This document shows, one piece after another, positions 17,174-25,814 of a DNA stretch of 64,000 nucleotides. The DNA comes from Nisaea sp. (GTDB lineage: Bacteria; Pseudomonadota; Alphaproteobacteria; Thalassobaculales; Thalassobaculaceae): NCBI RefSeq assembly GCF_034670185.1, contig NZ_JAXMNY010000002.1, positions 1 through 64,000 of the forward strand. The letters are read 5' to 3'. The position numbers and the translations under genes were made by a program. Each line of letters opens with the position of its first letter. The stretch's first letter is position 1. A model generated the notes under the pieces. The model did no database searches, had not been told where the DNA came from, and saw only the letters and a program-made list of their open reading frames with translations.

Positions 17174-17566
17174 TTAAGTAGCCCGCCCCTTTAGCTCCTG
17201 CTTCTTCAATTCCGCATAGGCAGCCTGATGGGCCATCTCGTTGCTCTTCAAGCGAATTTCGAGGATCCACTCTTTATCGGTCCGCATAATCTTCTTGGTG
17301 CCGCTGCGCGGGATGATGATGTTGGTTTCGATGCAGAATCTTACAAAAGCCTCGACCACATGCTGCTGCTCAAGAATAAAGTTATCGTTCCGGATATTCG
17401 GGCCAAATTTCATTTCGATAGAGACCAAAATGTTGCCATCCGGCTGGGCTTCAATCCCATGCACGGTGCCGGGCGGCAGAAGCTCCTTGTGGACTCGCCG
17501 AAAAGAGTCGATTGCCCCCTTCAGTTCAGTGTCGCTCAGGATAATCGTTCGGATTTCACGTGGCAT
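17174..17566 (-). CDS. Hypothetical protein, 130 residues
   Basis: Not recognised. An alpha/beta-looking soluble protein with hydrophobic strand starts (RTIILSDTEL, NILVSIEM) and a charged C-terminal helix (SNEMAHQAAYAELKKQEL). No signal peptide or membrane segment. The ribosome binding site is weak, so the start at 17566 is tentative. The gene is isolated between the decarboxylase-like gene and the AsmA-like gene. Confidence 0.5.
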   Translation of the reverse strand: MPREIRTIILSDTELKGAIDSFRRVHKELLPPGTVHGIEAQPDGNILVSIEMKFGPNIRNDNFILEQQHVVEAFVRFCIETNIIIPRSGTKKIMRTDKEWILEIRLKSNEMAHQAAYAELKKQELKGRAT

Positions 17567-17820
17567 GGGATCAGCGGTTCAGACTCTGGCTGGTCATCGG
17601 GAAGCCGACCTTAGGCTGAACTTCATTAATACGGAGTAAAAGGCCCGAATTTACCGATAACCATACCTCCGGTCAGATGACTGTGTGATCGCATCGCCCA
17701 GCCCTCGACCGCCGTCACCTCCTCGTCTCTGGACCTCCTCCCACCAACACGCCTAGAGTCTCCTGGAAAAGCGATGCAGCCGTGCGGCCCTGTTGCCCGC
17801 ACCAGATCTGGAGTGAGACG

Positions 17821-18675
17821 ATGAAGCGTTTGGGAATCATTGTGGGGACCGTTGTCGCGGTCCTGTTGGTGGCGGTGGTTGCCGTCGTCGTCTTCGTGTT
17901 CGGCAATCTCGATTCCCTCGTCAAGGACGTGATCGAGGAGCAGGGCACGCGCGTTGCCGGGGTACCGGTCACCGTCTCCGGTGTGAAGATCGAGGTGCTG
18001 GACGGCCGGGCCGGGATCAACGGGCTGACGGTCGGTAATCCATCCGGCTTCAAGAGCGACAGCGCGATCTCGCTCGGCGGAATCAGTATTGCGCTGGATA
18101 CCGCAAGCGTCAGCGAGCCGGTGATCGTGATCAAGGAGATCTCCGTCGACGGACCGACAGTAACCTACGAGCTGATGCCAGGCGGCAACAATATCGGCAC
18201 CATCGCGGACAACGTGAAGAAGAACAGTGGCGGCGGTAGCTCATCCAGCGCGGCATCCTCTGGAGAAAGCGGCGGCACAGATAAAAAGCTGATCATCGAA
18301 ACCCTGAAAATTCGCGGCGGCACGGTGACAGTTGCCGCCTCCCTGCTCGACCAGGGCAAGGCGCTGGAAGCGCGACTGCCGGACATCACCCTCCGAAATA
18401 TCGGCAAGGAGTCCGGCGGAGCGACGCCGGAAGAAGTGGCTGCAGAAGTAATGGCGGCCCTGACCCACGCCGCCAGCCGGGCGGCCGCGAGCATCGGCGT
18501 CGGCAAGACCCTTGAGACCTTGAAAGATCACCTCGGCAAGATCAACGGCGGCAAACTGCCGACTGACTCAGAGGGAGCAAAAAAGGCCGTCGATGATGCG
18601 AAGAAAGCGGTCGAGGATACCGGCAAGGAGCTGGAGAAGGCCGGCGAAGGGCTGAAGAAGCTGTTCGGGAACTGA
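17821..18675 (+). CDS. AsmA/DUF748-like envelope protein
   Basis: 284 residues with one N-terminal membrane anchor (IIVGTVVAVLLVAVVAVVVFVFG). It has an AsmA-like periplasmic segment (VSGVKIEVLDGRAGINGLTVGNPSGF, ISIALDTASV, VIVIKEISVDGPTVTYE), a Gly/Ser-rich linker near residues 135-155, and a Lys/Glu-rich C-terminal helix (AKKAVDDAKKAVEDTGKELEKAGEG). AsmA-like proteins are linked to phospholipid or outer-membrane transport. This one is short and lacks the long repeated groove, so its role is uncertain. GGAG precedes the ATG well; the longer frame from 17782 is rejected. Confidence 0.65.
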   Translation: MKRLGIIVGTVVAVLLVAVVAVVVFVFGNLDSLVKDVIEEQGTRVAGVPVTVSGVKIEVLDGRAGINGLTVGNPSGFKSDSAISLGGISIALDTASVSEPVIVIKEISVDGPTVTYELMPGGNNIGTIADNVKKNSGGGSSSSAASSGESGGTDKKLIIETLKIRGGTVTVAASLLDQGKALEARLPDITLRNIGKESGGATPEEVAAEVMAALTHAASRAAASIGVGKTLETLKDHLGKINGGKLPTDSEGAKKAVDDAKKAVEDTGKELEKAGEGLKKLFGN

Positions 18676-18696
18676 GTGGGGCGATGCCGCACCGCG

Positions 18697-19971
18697 TCAC
18701 CCAGCAGGAAACACCCTCTGCGCCGCCTTGGTCAGGCCCTTCGCCACCGCCGTGAACGGATCGGACGGGACGATCCGGGCGGCTGGGACGCAGGCGGTGA
18801 TCGTCCGGCGCATGTCCGGCAAGAGGGTGGAGCCACCGGTCAGGACGATGTGGCCGACCTGCTCCGGCCGCACCCCGGCAATTGCGAGCGTCTCACCCGC
18901 GGCCTTGGCGACCTGCTGTTCCAGCGCCGCGAAATGCTGCGCCAGGGCGGCTTGGTCCACCGTAATGGCCGACAGGTCGTCGATATCGGGGAAATCCAGC
19001 GTCGCCACTTCCCTGTCGCTAAGGGCGATCTTCACCCCTTCCACCGCATTCGCCAGCCGATGGCCGAGCTGCCGTTCCAGAAGCTCCAGCAGCAGCTCGA
19101 TCTTCTCCGGCTCGACCGCCTGCCGCATCACCGCGCGGACATCCCGCTTCATGGCGTAGGTGTAGCAGAAATGGATTTTCTGCCAGGTCGCGAGGTCGCT
19201 GTAATAGCTCGGCGGCACCGGCAGCAGGACGTTGGAGGTCAGCGCCTTCATCTCGCTGCCATACCCGAAAGCCGGCATGACGGCCTTCAGGGACAGTCGC
19301 TTGTCGAGATCCGTGCCGCCGATATGCACCCCGTGGTTAGCCAGAATCTCGAACCCGGCAACCTCTTTGGCTGCGCCGTCCACCGACCGGCGGGCCAGCG
19401 TGAAATCCGAGGTGCCGCCACCGATATCGGCAACGAGGACATAAGTCGGGTCCTGCATCGCCTCCTCGGCATCGATCAGCGCCGCGACCGGCTCGTAGAC
19501 AAACTGCACCGGCCCGAATCCGACTTCCTCCAGCACCTCGCGCAGCAATGTCTCCGCCCGTTTGTCGCGCGTCTCGTCCTCATCAACAAAACGTACCGGC
19601 CGGCCGGCGACCAATCCGGAAATCTCCCCACCGGACGCCTGCTCGACGCTCTTCTTCACCGAGATCAGGAAACTTGTCAGCAGGGAGCGGAACGGCCAGG
19701 AGCGGGCACCCATCCGGGTCGCGTCATCGGCAAGGCTGGTACCGAGGATGCTTTTGAGCGCTCGCAAATAGCGGCCCTCATGGCCCTGCAGAAAACGCGC
19801 CTCGGCGTCATGCCCGCTGACCAGCACGCCTTCTTCTTCGTCATAGAACAGGGCCGTCGGGACGGACTGGCCGCCATGCTCAAACGTATGCAGGTCAAGG
19901 GCGTTGCCGGGCGCGTATCCGATGGCGGAATTCGAGGTGCCGAAATCCAGCCCGGCGACAATCGGTTTCAT
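18697..19971 (-). CDS. yegD: YegD-type Hsp70-family chaperone
   Basis: 424 residues, the Hsp70/actin ATPase fold without the usual substrate-binding C-terminal domain. Motifs are GLDFGTSNSAIGY (phosphate 1), FVYEPVAALIDAEE, VLVADIGGGTSDF (phosphate 2) and HIVLTGGSTLLPDMR (adenosine). This matches YegD, a poorly characterised DnaK relative. No DnaJ or GrpE gene is adjacent. The start at 19971 is the ATG before KPIVAGLDFGT; a longer frame to 20055 is rejected. It is convergent with the AsmA-like gene, 21 bases apart. Confidence 0.83.
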   Translation of the reverse strand: MKPIVAGLDFGTSNSAIGYAPGNALDLHTFEHGGQSVPTALFYDEEEGVLVSGHDAEARFLQGHEGRYLRALKSILGTSLADDATRMGARSWPFRSLLTSFLISVKKSVEQASGGEISGLVAGRPVRFVDEDETRDKRAETLLREVLEEVGFGPVQFVYEPVAALIDAEEAMQDPTYVLVADIGGGTSDFTLARRSVDGAAKEVAGFEILANHGVHIGGTDLDKRLSLKAVMPAFGYGSEMKALTSNVLLPVPPSYYSDLATWQKIHFCYTYAMKRDVRAVMRQAVEPEKIELLLELLERQLGHRLANAVEGVKIALSDREVATLDFPDIDDLSAITVDQAALAQHFAALEQQVAKAAGETLAIAGVRPEQVGHIVLTGGSTLLPDMRRTITACVPAARIVPSDPFTAVAKGLTKAAQRVFPAG

Positions 19972-20119
19972 GGGATGGGGCTCTCGATATGGAAATACAG
20001 ATTTCCGCCTCAACGGAGCCGACCTGTTTACAGCCACTCCCCCGTGTCGGGTCAAGGCGAAAGTGATGCGGCAACGAAAGCGTCATGGCGGGAGTGGAGA
20101 CTACGCGGTGGTAACCCTG

Positions 20120-20335
20120 TCAGTTCCGGAGACGCTCGAGATCGATCCAGCCGCCTTTGCGGTTTTCGACCTTCAGGCCGGTGATCTCGCTAGGGAAGAT
20201 CGGCGGTGAGGCCGCATTCCATGCTGGCCAGTCCGCCGTCATGTCGCTGGCATGCGCGATTGAGGCGGCCGCGAGCGATGCGACCAGAGCAAGTGCGAGA
20301 GTAGCCCTTCGCATGAGTGTTGAGAAAGCGGCCAC
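20120..20335 (-). CDS. Small exported hypothetical protein
   Basis: 71 residues with a clear signal peptide (MRRATLALALVASLAAASIAHA, cleavage near residue 29), leaving a mature periplasmic protein of about 42 residues rich in Trp (DWPAWNAA, GGWIDL). The start is a GTG at 20335, supported by GGGAGG about six bases upstream; an internal ATG at 20314 has no such site. No family recognised. Confidence 0.55.
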   Translation of the reverse strand: MAAFSTLMRRATLALALVASLAAASIAHASDMTADWPAWNAASPPIFPSEITGLKVENRKGGWIDLERLRN

Positions 20336-20432
20336 CCTGTCCTCCCGTCCGGCTTAAGTACCCGGATTTGAAATGGGGAGTCTGGCCGAGGCTTCAATCA
20401 CTCCAAAGGTTATTCTTCTTCTCCCGTCAAAA

Positions 20433-20462
20433 CCGTCATTCCCGCGCAGGCCGGAATGACGG
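20433..20462. repeat. Short copy of dispersed GTCATTCC palindrome
   Basis: CGTCATTCCCGCGCAGGCCGG followed by AATGACGG is a compact imperfect hairpin of the same intergenic repeat family seen at 11223-11310 and 15481-15562. It lies in the 170-base spacer between the small exported protein and the chemoreceptor gene. Confidence 0.6.
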
Positions 20463-20509
20463 TAGTTTAGAGAGATCGGGCCGGCGCTCACACAGCTTCT
20501 GAGAAAGCC

Positions 20510-22477
20510 CTAGCCCGCGCGCACCTCTGCGAGGAAGCCGTCGACCGCCTTGGTCAGCTCTCCCGCCTGCCCGCCGAGATGGTTCGCTTTTTCCTTCACC
20601 CCGACCGAAACAGAGCGCGTTTCCGCAGAGGCCGCGACGACCTCGCCAATATTGACGGTGACGTCCTGCACGTTGGCGGAAGTGGATTCGACGCTGCGCG
20701 CGATCTCGTTCGTCGCGGCAGACTGTTCCTCCGCAGCGGCGGCGATGGTCCCGGCCACTTGATCGATATCGTTCACGGTGCCGGCAAGCGTCTCGATCGC
20801 CTCGACGGTGCTACGCACCGCTTCCTGCACCTTCTGGATCTGGCCGCCGATCTCGTCAGTCGCCTTACCCGTCTGGGAGGCGAGAGACTTGACCTCGTTG
20901 GCGACCACAGCAAAGCCCTTGCCCGCCTCTCCGGCGCGCGCCGCCTCAATGGTGGCGTTCAGCGCCAGCAGGTTGGTCTGCTCCGCGATGTCGGTAATCA
21001 GCCCGACAACCTCGCCGATCTTGTCGGCAGCCTCCGAGAGTTCCCTCACCTTGTTTGAGGTTTCCTCCGCCCGCTGGGCGCCATCCCGCGACATCCGGCT
21101 GGTATTCTGCAATTGCTCGGTTATCTCGCGGATCGAGGCTGCGAGTTCCTCGGCGGCAGCGGACACGGTCTGAACGCTGCTCTCACTCTCTTGCGCCGCC
21201 GTCTCGACGGTGTTGGCCCGCGAGGAGGCGTTATCCGCGACATTCATCAGTGTGTCGGCGGTCGTACCGAAGTCGGCGGCGGAACCCGCCACCGCATCGA
21301 CGATGCCCTTGACCTGATCTTCGAACTTTTGCGCCAGAGCGAGCACCGCCCGGCGGCGTTCTTCCTCGGCGCGGGCCTTGTTCGCCTCTTCCTCTTCTTT
21401 CAGCCGTTCGGCCTCGACCAGTCCGTCCCGGCATTCAGCCATGGCGCGGGCCATGATGCCGATATCATCAGCGCGGTTCTGGTAAGGGATGTCCATTGAG
21501 AACTCCTTCTGGCTAAGACGCCGCAGAACCTCAATCGCGCTTTGCAGAGGCGCGGAGATCAGCCGGTTGACGATAAACAGCAGAACCAGAAGAATTACAG
21601 CGCTGACAGTGGCCAGCACACCTGCAGAGATGTAGGCGTTATTGATGGCCCGGTCGAAACGAGCGCGGTCGACCGCCACCAGCGCGGTTCCGATCACATT
21701 ACCGGCGAAGTCGGTTACCGGCTGGGCTGCCAGAGCAGAGGCCTGGCCTGCGACCGCGATATTCAGGTCGAATATCTCACCCTTTGTCCCCGCCGCAAGC
21801 AGCACCGGATCGAATGCCATGTCCTCCGGGAAAGTGGAGGCCAGCTTCTGCATGCCGTCCTTTCGGGAAACGAAAAGCGCCGCATGTGCGCCGTGCTTTT
21901 CCCGAAATGCGTCAAAGAAGCTTTGTCCGAACGAGAGGCCAAACTCCACGGAGCCTATATGGCCGTCAGCATCGGCAATCGGCGCGACCCCGCGCATGCC
22001 GAGTCCTGCGACCCCGACCTCAAGCCCTTTGGTCGAAACCTTCTCATTATTGACCTTCAGGACCGTATTCCGGAAACCGGACAGATCGTCGCCGAATTTC
22101 TCCGGCTTGTGAACACGCAGGAAAGATGTCGCTGGCGGCAGGTGAAACTGGAATTGGCGGACTCCGAAGTCTGCCTTTAACTCCTTGAAGCCTGGAACGA
22201 AGATGCCGGCAAGCTTTTCGCGGTCACCAGCGCGCATTGCTTCGACCACATTCGATTGCAATGCGACCAGCTGCGCCATCGAAATGGCGCGCAGCCCTTC
22301 CTGCTCGATTTCCTGGGTCAGCGTCGTCGTGTTGGCCGTCAGCCGGTTCTTCAGCGCCGAGTTCGTCAGCTCTAGAGAGTTGTAGAGGCCGGATGCAGTG
22401 GCGATCGCGATCGCGATCAGCAACCCTGCCGCAACCATCAACGCGAGCTTGGTCTTTACCTGGAGCTTCCGAAACAT
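20510..22477 (-). CDS. Methyl-accepting chemotaxis protein with periplasmic Cache domain
   Basis: 655 residues. TM1 at about 10-30, then a periplasmic sensor of about 240 residues resembling a double-Cache (dCache_3-like) domain, TM2 near 285-305 (VLATVSAVILLVLLFIV), a HAMP linker, and a cytoplasmic signalling coil with the hallmark tip NATIEAARAGEAGKGFAVVANEVKSLA. It feeds ligand information to CheA/CheW. The ligand is unknown. The start at 22477 is chosen because the anchor follows; a GTG at 22501 would add eight residues. Monocistronic. Confidence 0.9.
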   Translation of the reverse strand: MFRKLQVKTKLALMVAAGLLIAIAIATASGLYNSLELTNSALKNRLTANTTTLTQEIEQEGLRAISMAQLVALQSNVVEAMRAGDREKLAGIFVPGFKELKADFGVRQFQFHLPPATSFLRVHKPEKFGDDLSGFRNTVLKVNNEKVSTKGLEVGVAGLGMRGVAPIADADGHIGSVEFGLSFGQSFFDAFREKHGAHAALFVSRKDGMQKLASTFPEDMAFDPVLLAAGTKGEIFDLNIAVAGQASALAAQPVTDFAGNVIGTALVAVDRARFDRAINNAYISAGVLATVSAVILLVLLFIVNRLISAPLQSAIEVLRRLSQKEFSMDIPYQNRADDIGIMARAMAECRDGLVEAERLKEEEEANKARAEEERRRAVLALAQKFEDQVKGIVDAVAGSAADFGTTADTLMNVADNASSRANTVETAAQESESSVQTVSAAAEELAASIREITEQLQNTSRMSRDGAQRAEETSNKVRELSEAADKIGEVVGLITDIAEQTNLLALNATIEAARAGEAGKGFAVVANEVKSLASQTGKATDEIGGQIQKVQEAVRSTVEAIETLAGTVNDIDQVAGTIAAAAEEQSAATNEIARSVESTSANVQDVTVNIGEVVAASAETRSVSVGVKEKANHLGGQAGELTKAVDGFLAEVRAG

Positions 22478-22614
22478 TGCGTCATTCCAATAAAATTCCA
22501 CCGCATATGGAGGAATTTAAACGGCCAAAATTAATCAACCATTAATGTAAAATTTTAATCGGAATTTTGACTGCAATGATCGGCTATCGCCAGGACGCAG
22601 AAACGCCCCCAACC

Positions 22615-23220
22615 TCAAGCATGCGACCAGTTATCCGGATCGTCCGACTGGTTCGGTGACAGGCCGATGATGTCCCCGGCCGTGCTCACTCCAAGCCCGA
22701 GGACCGTTCTGTTTGCGTAACAGAAGTAACTGACAACCTGGTTCACCTCCAAAATCCGCCCGTCATCGAGACCGGTGGCGCGCAATGCCTCGATCTCGGC
22801 CTCGTTCACCATGGCCGGATCGCGGGTCAGTTTTTCGGCATAGCGGCACATTTCCAGCTCCGCTCCGTCAAAGGCCTGCTCCGGCGCATCAGCCTCGAAA
22901 GCCGCCCGGATCGCGTCGGCGCGTGTATCGTCGGCGAGCAGGCGCTTCATGCCCTGGAAATGATGCTCGACGCAGTAGCCGCACTGGTTGATCTGACTGA
23001 CATAGACGCCAAGCGCCTCCAGCATCCATTTCGGCACCTTGTTGCCGGTGTGGTGCAGTACGTACTTGTAGAGATGCATGTGCCCTTCCATGGAATGCGG
23101 GCGCAGGCTATGGGCCATCATGATATTATCGACATTGTCGTCCGGCCCCTTGACCCGGTCATAGAGCGTCTTCAGCCGGCCTGTCGCCTCGGCATAGGGC
23201 ACGGTCGCGATCCAGGTCAT
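22615..23220 (-). CDS. AhpD-like peroxidase-related protein
   Basis: 201 residues of the carboxymuconolactone-decarboxylase/AhpD fold, in the 'uncharacterised peroxidase-related enzyme' subgroup. The redox motif is CGYCVEHH (Cys80, Cys83, His87 region), as in AhpD-type disulfide reductases that detoxify peroxides. The C-terminal GLSPNQSDDPDNWSH is a typical subgroup ending. CCGGAGGAA precedes the ATG at 23220; the long frame up to 23520 has no support. Confidence 0.82.
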   Translation of the reverse strand: MTWIATVPYAEATGRLKTLYDRVKGPDDNVDNIMMAHSLRPHSMEGHMHLYKYVLHHTGNKVPKWMLEALGVYVSQINQCGYCVEHHFQGMKRLLADDTRADAIRAAFEADAPEQAFDGAELEMCRYAEKLTRDPAMVNEAEIEALRATGLDDGRILEVNQVVSYFCYANRTVLGLGVSTAGDIIGLSPNQSDDPDNWSHA

Positions 23221-23382
23221 GGGGTTCCTCCGGTTTGAATTTTTTCGTGGAACAGCTTCGGCGCCTCGGCAGAAACGGTCAAGCCATGCCGGATACAACA
23301 GCCAATCGACCTCACGCGTCCGTGAGATGCACTGGCGGGACAGATGCGCCATGTCACTCGGGACTATGTTTGGGGGACCGTT

Positions 23383-23991
23383 ATGAACGCTGTTTCGCTT
23401 GCCGACTGGCGCCGCCGGATTGCTGAACTCTATACCGATATCCGCCGGGCCGATGATCCGGAGACCGCCTGGGCGCTCTGGCGCGACACGCGCGATGCAT
23501 TGTTCTGCGAGCATGAGCAATCCCCCATTAGCGAAGACCGCCGGGCGGACTACGGCGCGATCCCGCTATTTGATTACGATCCCGAAATGCGTTTCGAGGT
23601 CGATCTGGAAACTCCGGAAAACGAAGACGTGCTGGCTGGCGAGATCGGCAATGACGGGCATATCTCACTCCGCCCCGCAGCCCGCACCCGGGGCCTTGCC
23701 TCAAAACTCGGCCGAGAGCTGACCGTCTACTGGATCGAGGGCTATGGCGGCGGCACCTTCTTGCCCTTCACCGATGCCACCAGCGGGAAAGAGACTTACG
23801 GCGGCGGCCGCTACCTGCTGGACAGCATCAAGAGCGCCGATCTGGGCCAGACGCCGGATGGCAAACTGATCCTCGATTTCAACTTCGCCTATCACCCGTC
23901 CTGCTATCACTCGCCGGACTGGGTTTGCCCCCTCGCCCCGCCGGAAAATCGCCTGCCGAAACCGGTCCGGGCCGGGGAACGAATGGGCTGA
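23383..23991 (+). CDS. DUF1684 family protein
   Basis: 202 residues. The C-terminal half carries the family's signature order: DATSGKETYGGGRYLLD, DLGQTPDGKLILDFNFAYHPSC and VCPLAPPENRLP. The biochemical role of DUF1684 is unknown. The start at 23383 (MNAVSLADW) is preferred over 23344. It is divergent from the AhpD-like gene with about 160 bases between, room for both promoters. Confidence 0.8.
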   Translation: MNAVSLADWRRRIAELYTDIRRADDPETAWALWRDTRDALFCEHEQSPISEDRRADYGAIPLFDYDPEMRFEVDLETPENEDVLAGEIGNDGHISLRPAARTRGLASKLGRELTVYWIEGYGGGTFLPFTDATSGKETYGGGRYLLDSIKSADLGQTPDGKLILDFNFAYHPSCYHSPDWVCPLAPPENRLPKPVRAGERMG

Positions 23992-24141
23992 CCTTTCGCC
24001 ACGGGCGTTCCCGGCTGCGAGGCATCGACCATACCGGCCCGTCCGAACCGGCATGACAGCCTGCCGCCCGCTGGGCGGAATTCATCTTGCCAGACAAACC
24101 GCGCCATTGTGCAGTTCAAGAAAATCGGTGGGGAGATCTCG

Positions 24142-25188
24142 ATGGCTACGAAGACGGCTTTGGTGCTCGGCGCGAGTGGCATGTTGGGCGGCGCGATCTG
24201 CCGTCGCCTGATTGAGGACGGTCAAAAGGTCGTCGGTGTCAGCCGTAGGCCGCCGCGCGAACCGTTGCCGATCACCTACCTGTCGATGGACCTGCTCGAC
24301 CCGGCGGATTGCCGGACAAAGGCGGCGGAACTCTCGGACATAACGCACATATTCTATGCCGGACGCGCGCCTCACGGCGAAGGCGGGAACGAGTCTGTGG
24401 AAGACAATCTCGCCATGCTGGTCAACGCGGTCGACGCCGTCTCCGCCGCCGCACCGGGCCTGCGCCACGTCAATCTGATGCACGGCACCAAGTATTACGG
24501 CAATCATCTCGGGCCCTATAAGACACCGGCCGAGGAAGACGATCCACGGCCCGGCGTGCCCAACTTCTACTACGATCAGCAGGACTGGATATCCGGGCTC
24601 GACGTGCCGTGGAGCTGGAGCGCTGTGCGTCCGCCGCTGGTCTTCGATTTCACGCCCGGCAAGGCGCGCAACCTCGTCTCGGTGGTGGCCGCCTATGCCG
24701 AGATCATGCGGGAACTCGGCCGCCCCTTCAGTTTTCCGGGAACGGAGACGGCCTACGACTGCCTCGCCGAGTGCGCGCATGCCCACCACATCGCCCGTGC
24801 AGCCGTCTGGATGGCTGGCGCACCCGCCGCCGCCAACCAGGCCTTCAACATCACCAACGGCGACATCTTCCGCTGGAGCACTTTATGGCCGCGTTTCGCC
24901 GCCTATTTCGACCTCGAAGTCGGCCCGCCCCTTGGCATCTCCCTGGCCGAGACCATGGCGGAATATGAGCCGGTCTGGGACAGCATCGTCGCCAAGCACG
25001 ATCTCGTCCCGACGCCATACAGCGACATCGCCCTCTGGACCTATGGCGATTACGTGTTCGCGCCGACCTACGACATCATCGCGGACACGACCAAGGCGCG
25101 GCTCGCAGGCTTCCATGATGTGATCAAGTCGGACCAAATGTTCACCGACCTGTTCGACCGCTATCGCGCGGCGCGCCTGATCCCCTGA
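24142..25188 (+). CDS. PRISE-type SDR (enone reductase-like)
   Basis: 348 residues of the atypical short-chain dehydrogenase group that includes progesterone 5-beta-reductase and iridoid synthase. It has the N-terminal NADP-binding GASGMLGG, VGVSRRPP as the cofactor-selective loop, and NLMHGTKYYG in place of the classical YxxxK, followed by WSAVRPPLV. Family members reduce activated C=C bonds of enones. GGGGAG precedes the ATG. The SnoaL-like gene follows after 31 bases in the same direction, so the two probably share a transcript and a substrate. Confidence 0.78.
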   Translation: MATKTALVLGASGMLGGAICRRLIEDGQKVVGVSRRPPREPLPITYLSMDLLDPADCRTKAAELSDITHIFYAGRAPHGEGGNESVEDNLAMLVNAVDAVSAAAPGLRHVNLMHGTKYYGNHLGPYKTPAEEDDPRPGVPNFYYDQQDWISGLDVPWSWSAVRPPLVFDFTPGKARNLVSVVAAYAEIMRELGRPFSFPGTETAYDCLAECAHAHHIARAAVWMAGAPAAANQAFNITNGDIFRWSTLWPRFAAYFDLEVGPPLGISLAETMAEYEPVWDSIVAKHDLVPTPYSDIALWTYGDYVFAPTYDIIADTTKARLAGFHDVIKSDQMFTDLFDRYRAARLIP

Positions 25189-25219
25189 TCCGGCGCATAC
25201 CGACAAACGGGAGGAATGC

Positions 25220-25729
25220 ATGACCGACGCGGATCTCGCCCGCTTCACCGACATCGAGGCAATCAAGCGGCTGAAGGCGCAATATTGCCGATATATCGAC
25301 ACCAAGCAGTGGGACCGGCTCGCCGGCCTGTTCGCGCCCGGAACCATGTTCGAGGGATTCGGGTCCGCCCCGACCGGGTCCGATGAGCGCGCCTTCGTCA
25401 CAGGCATTTCCACGCGGATGAAGGATGCGGTCTCGATCCACCATGTGCACAGCCCGGAGATTGCCTTCTTCGGCCCGGACCGAGCGCGGGGTATCTGGGC
25501 GATGATGGACCTCGTCGAACTCGGCCCCGGTGTTCCCTTGAAAGAGTTTCCAGGCGCCCGCGGCTATTGTGGCTACGGTCACTATGAAGAGGAATATCTC
25601 CGGGCGGACGGCATCTGGCGGTTCAGCTTCCTGCGCCTGACCCGGCTACGCCTCGACCCGATGGCAGCGGACCACCCGCCGATCCGGCACGACCTGCTGG
25701 CCCATTCGCCAGACTGGCTGGACGGCTGA
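25220..25729 (+). CDS. SnoaL-like/NTF2-fold protein
   Basis: 169 residues of the nuclear-transport-factor-2-like fold (SnoaL-like domain), with the usual N-terminal IEAIKRLKAQYCRYIDTKQWDRLAGLFAP and a strand pair FFGPDRARGIWAMMD. Such proteins act as small cyclases, isomerases or dehydratases on hydrophobic substrates. GGGAGGAA precedes the ATG. Co-transcription with the PRISE-like reductase suggests a two-enzyme modification of a ketone or terpenoid-like compound, which is inference. Confidence 0.75.
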   Translation: MTDADLARFTDIEAIKRLKAQYCRYIDTKQWDRLAGLFAPGTMFEGFGSAPTGSDERAFVTGISTRMKDAVSIHHVHSPEIAFFGPDRARGIWAMMDLVELGPGVPLKEFPGARGYCGYGHYEEEYLRADGIWRFSFLRLTRLRLDPMAADHPPIRHDLLAHSPDWLDG

Positions 25730-25814
25730 AACACCTCGGCGCGGCTCCCAGACACGGCCAGGTTCTGATTGTGGCGCTACAGGAGGGGCTTAGTCGAGAA
25801 CGGGACGCTACCTA

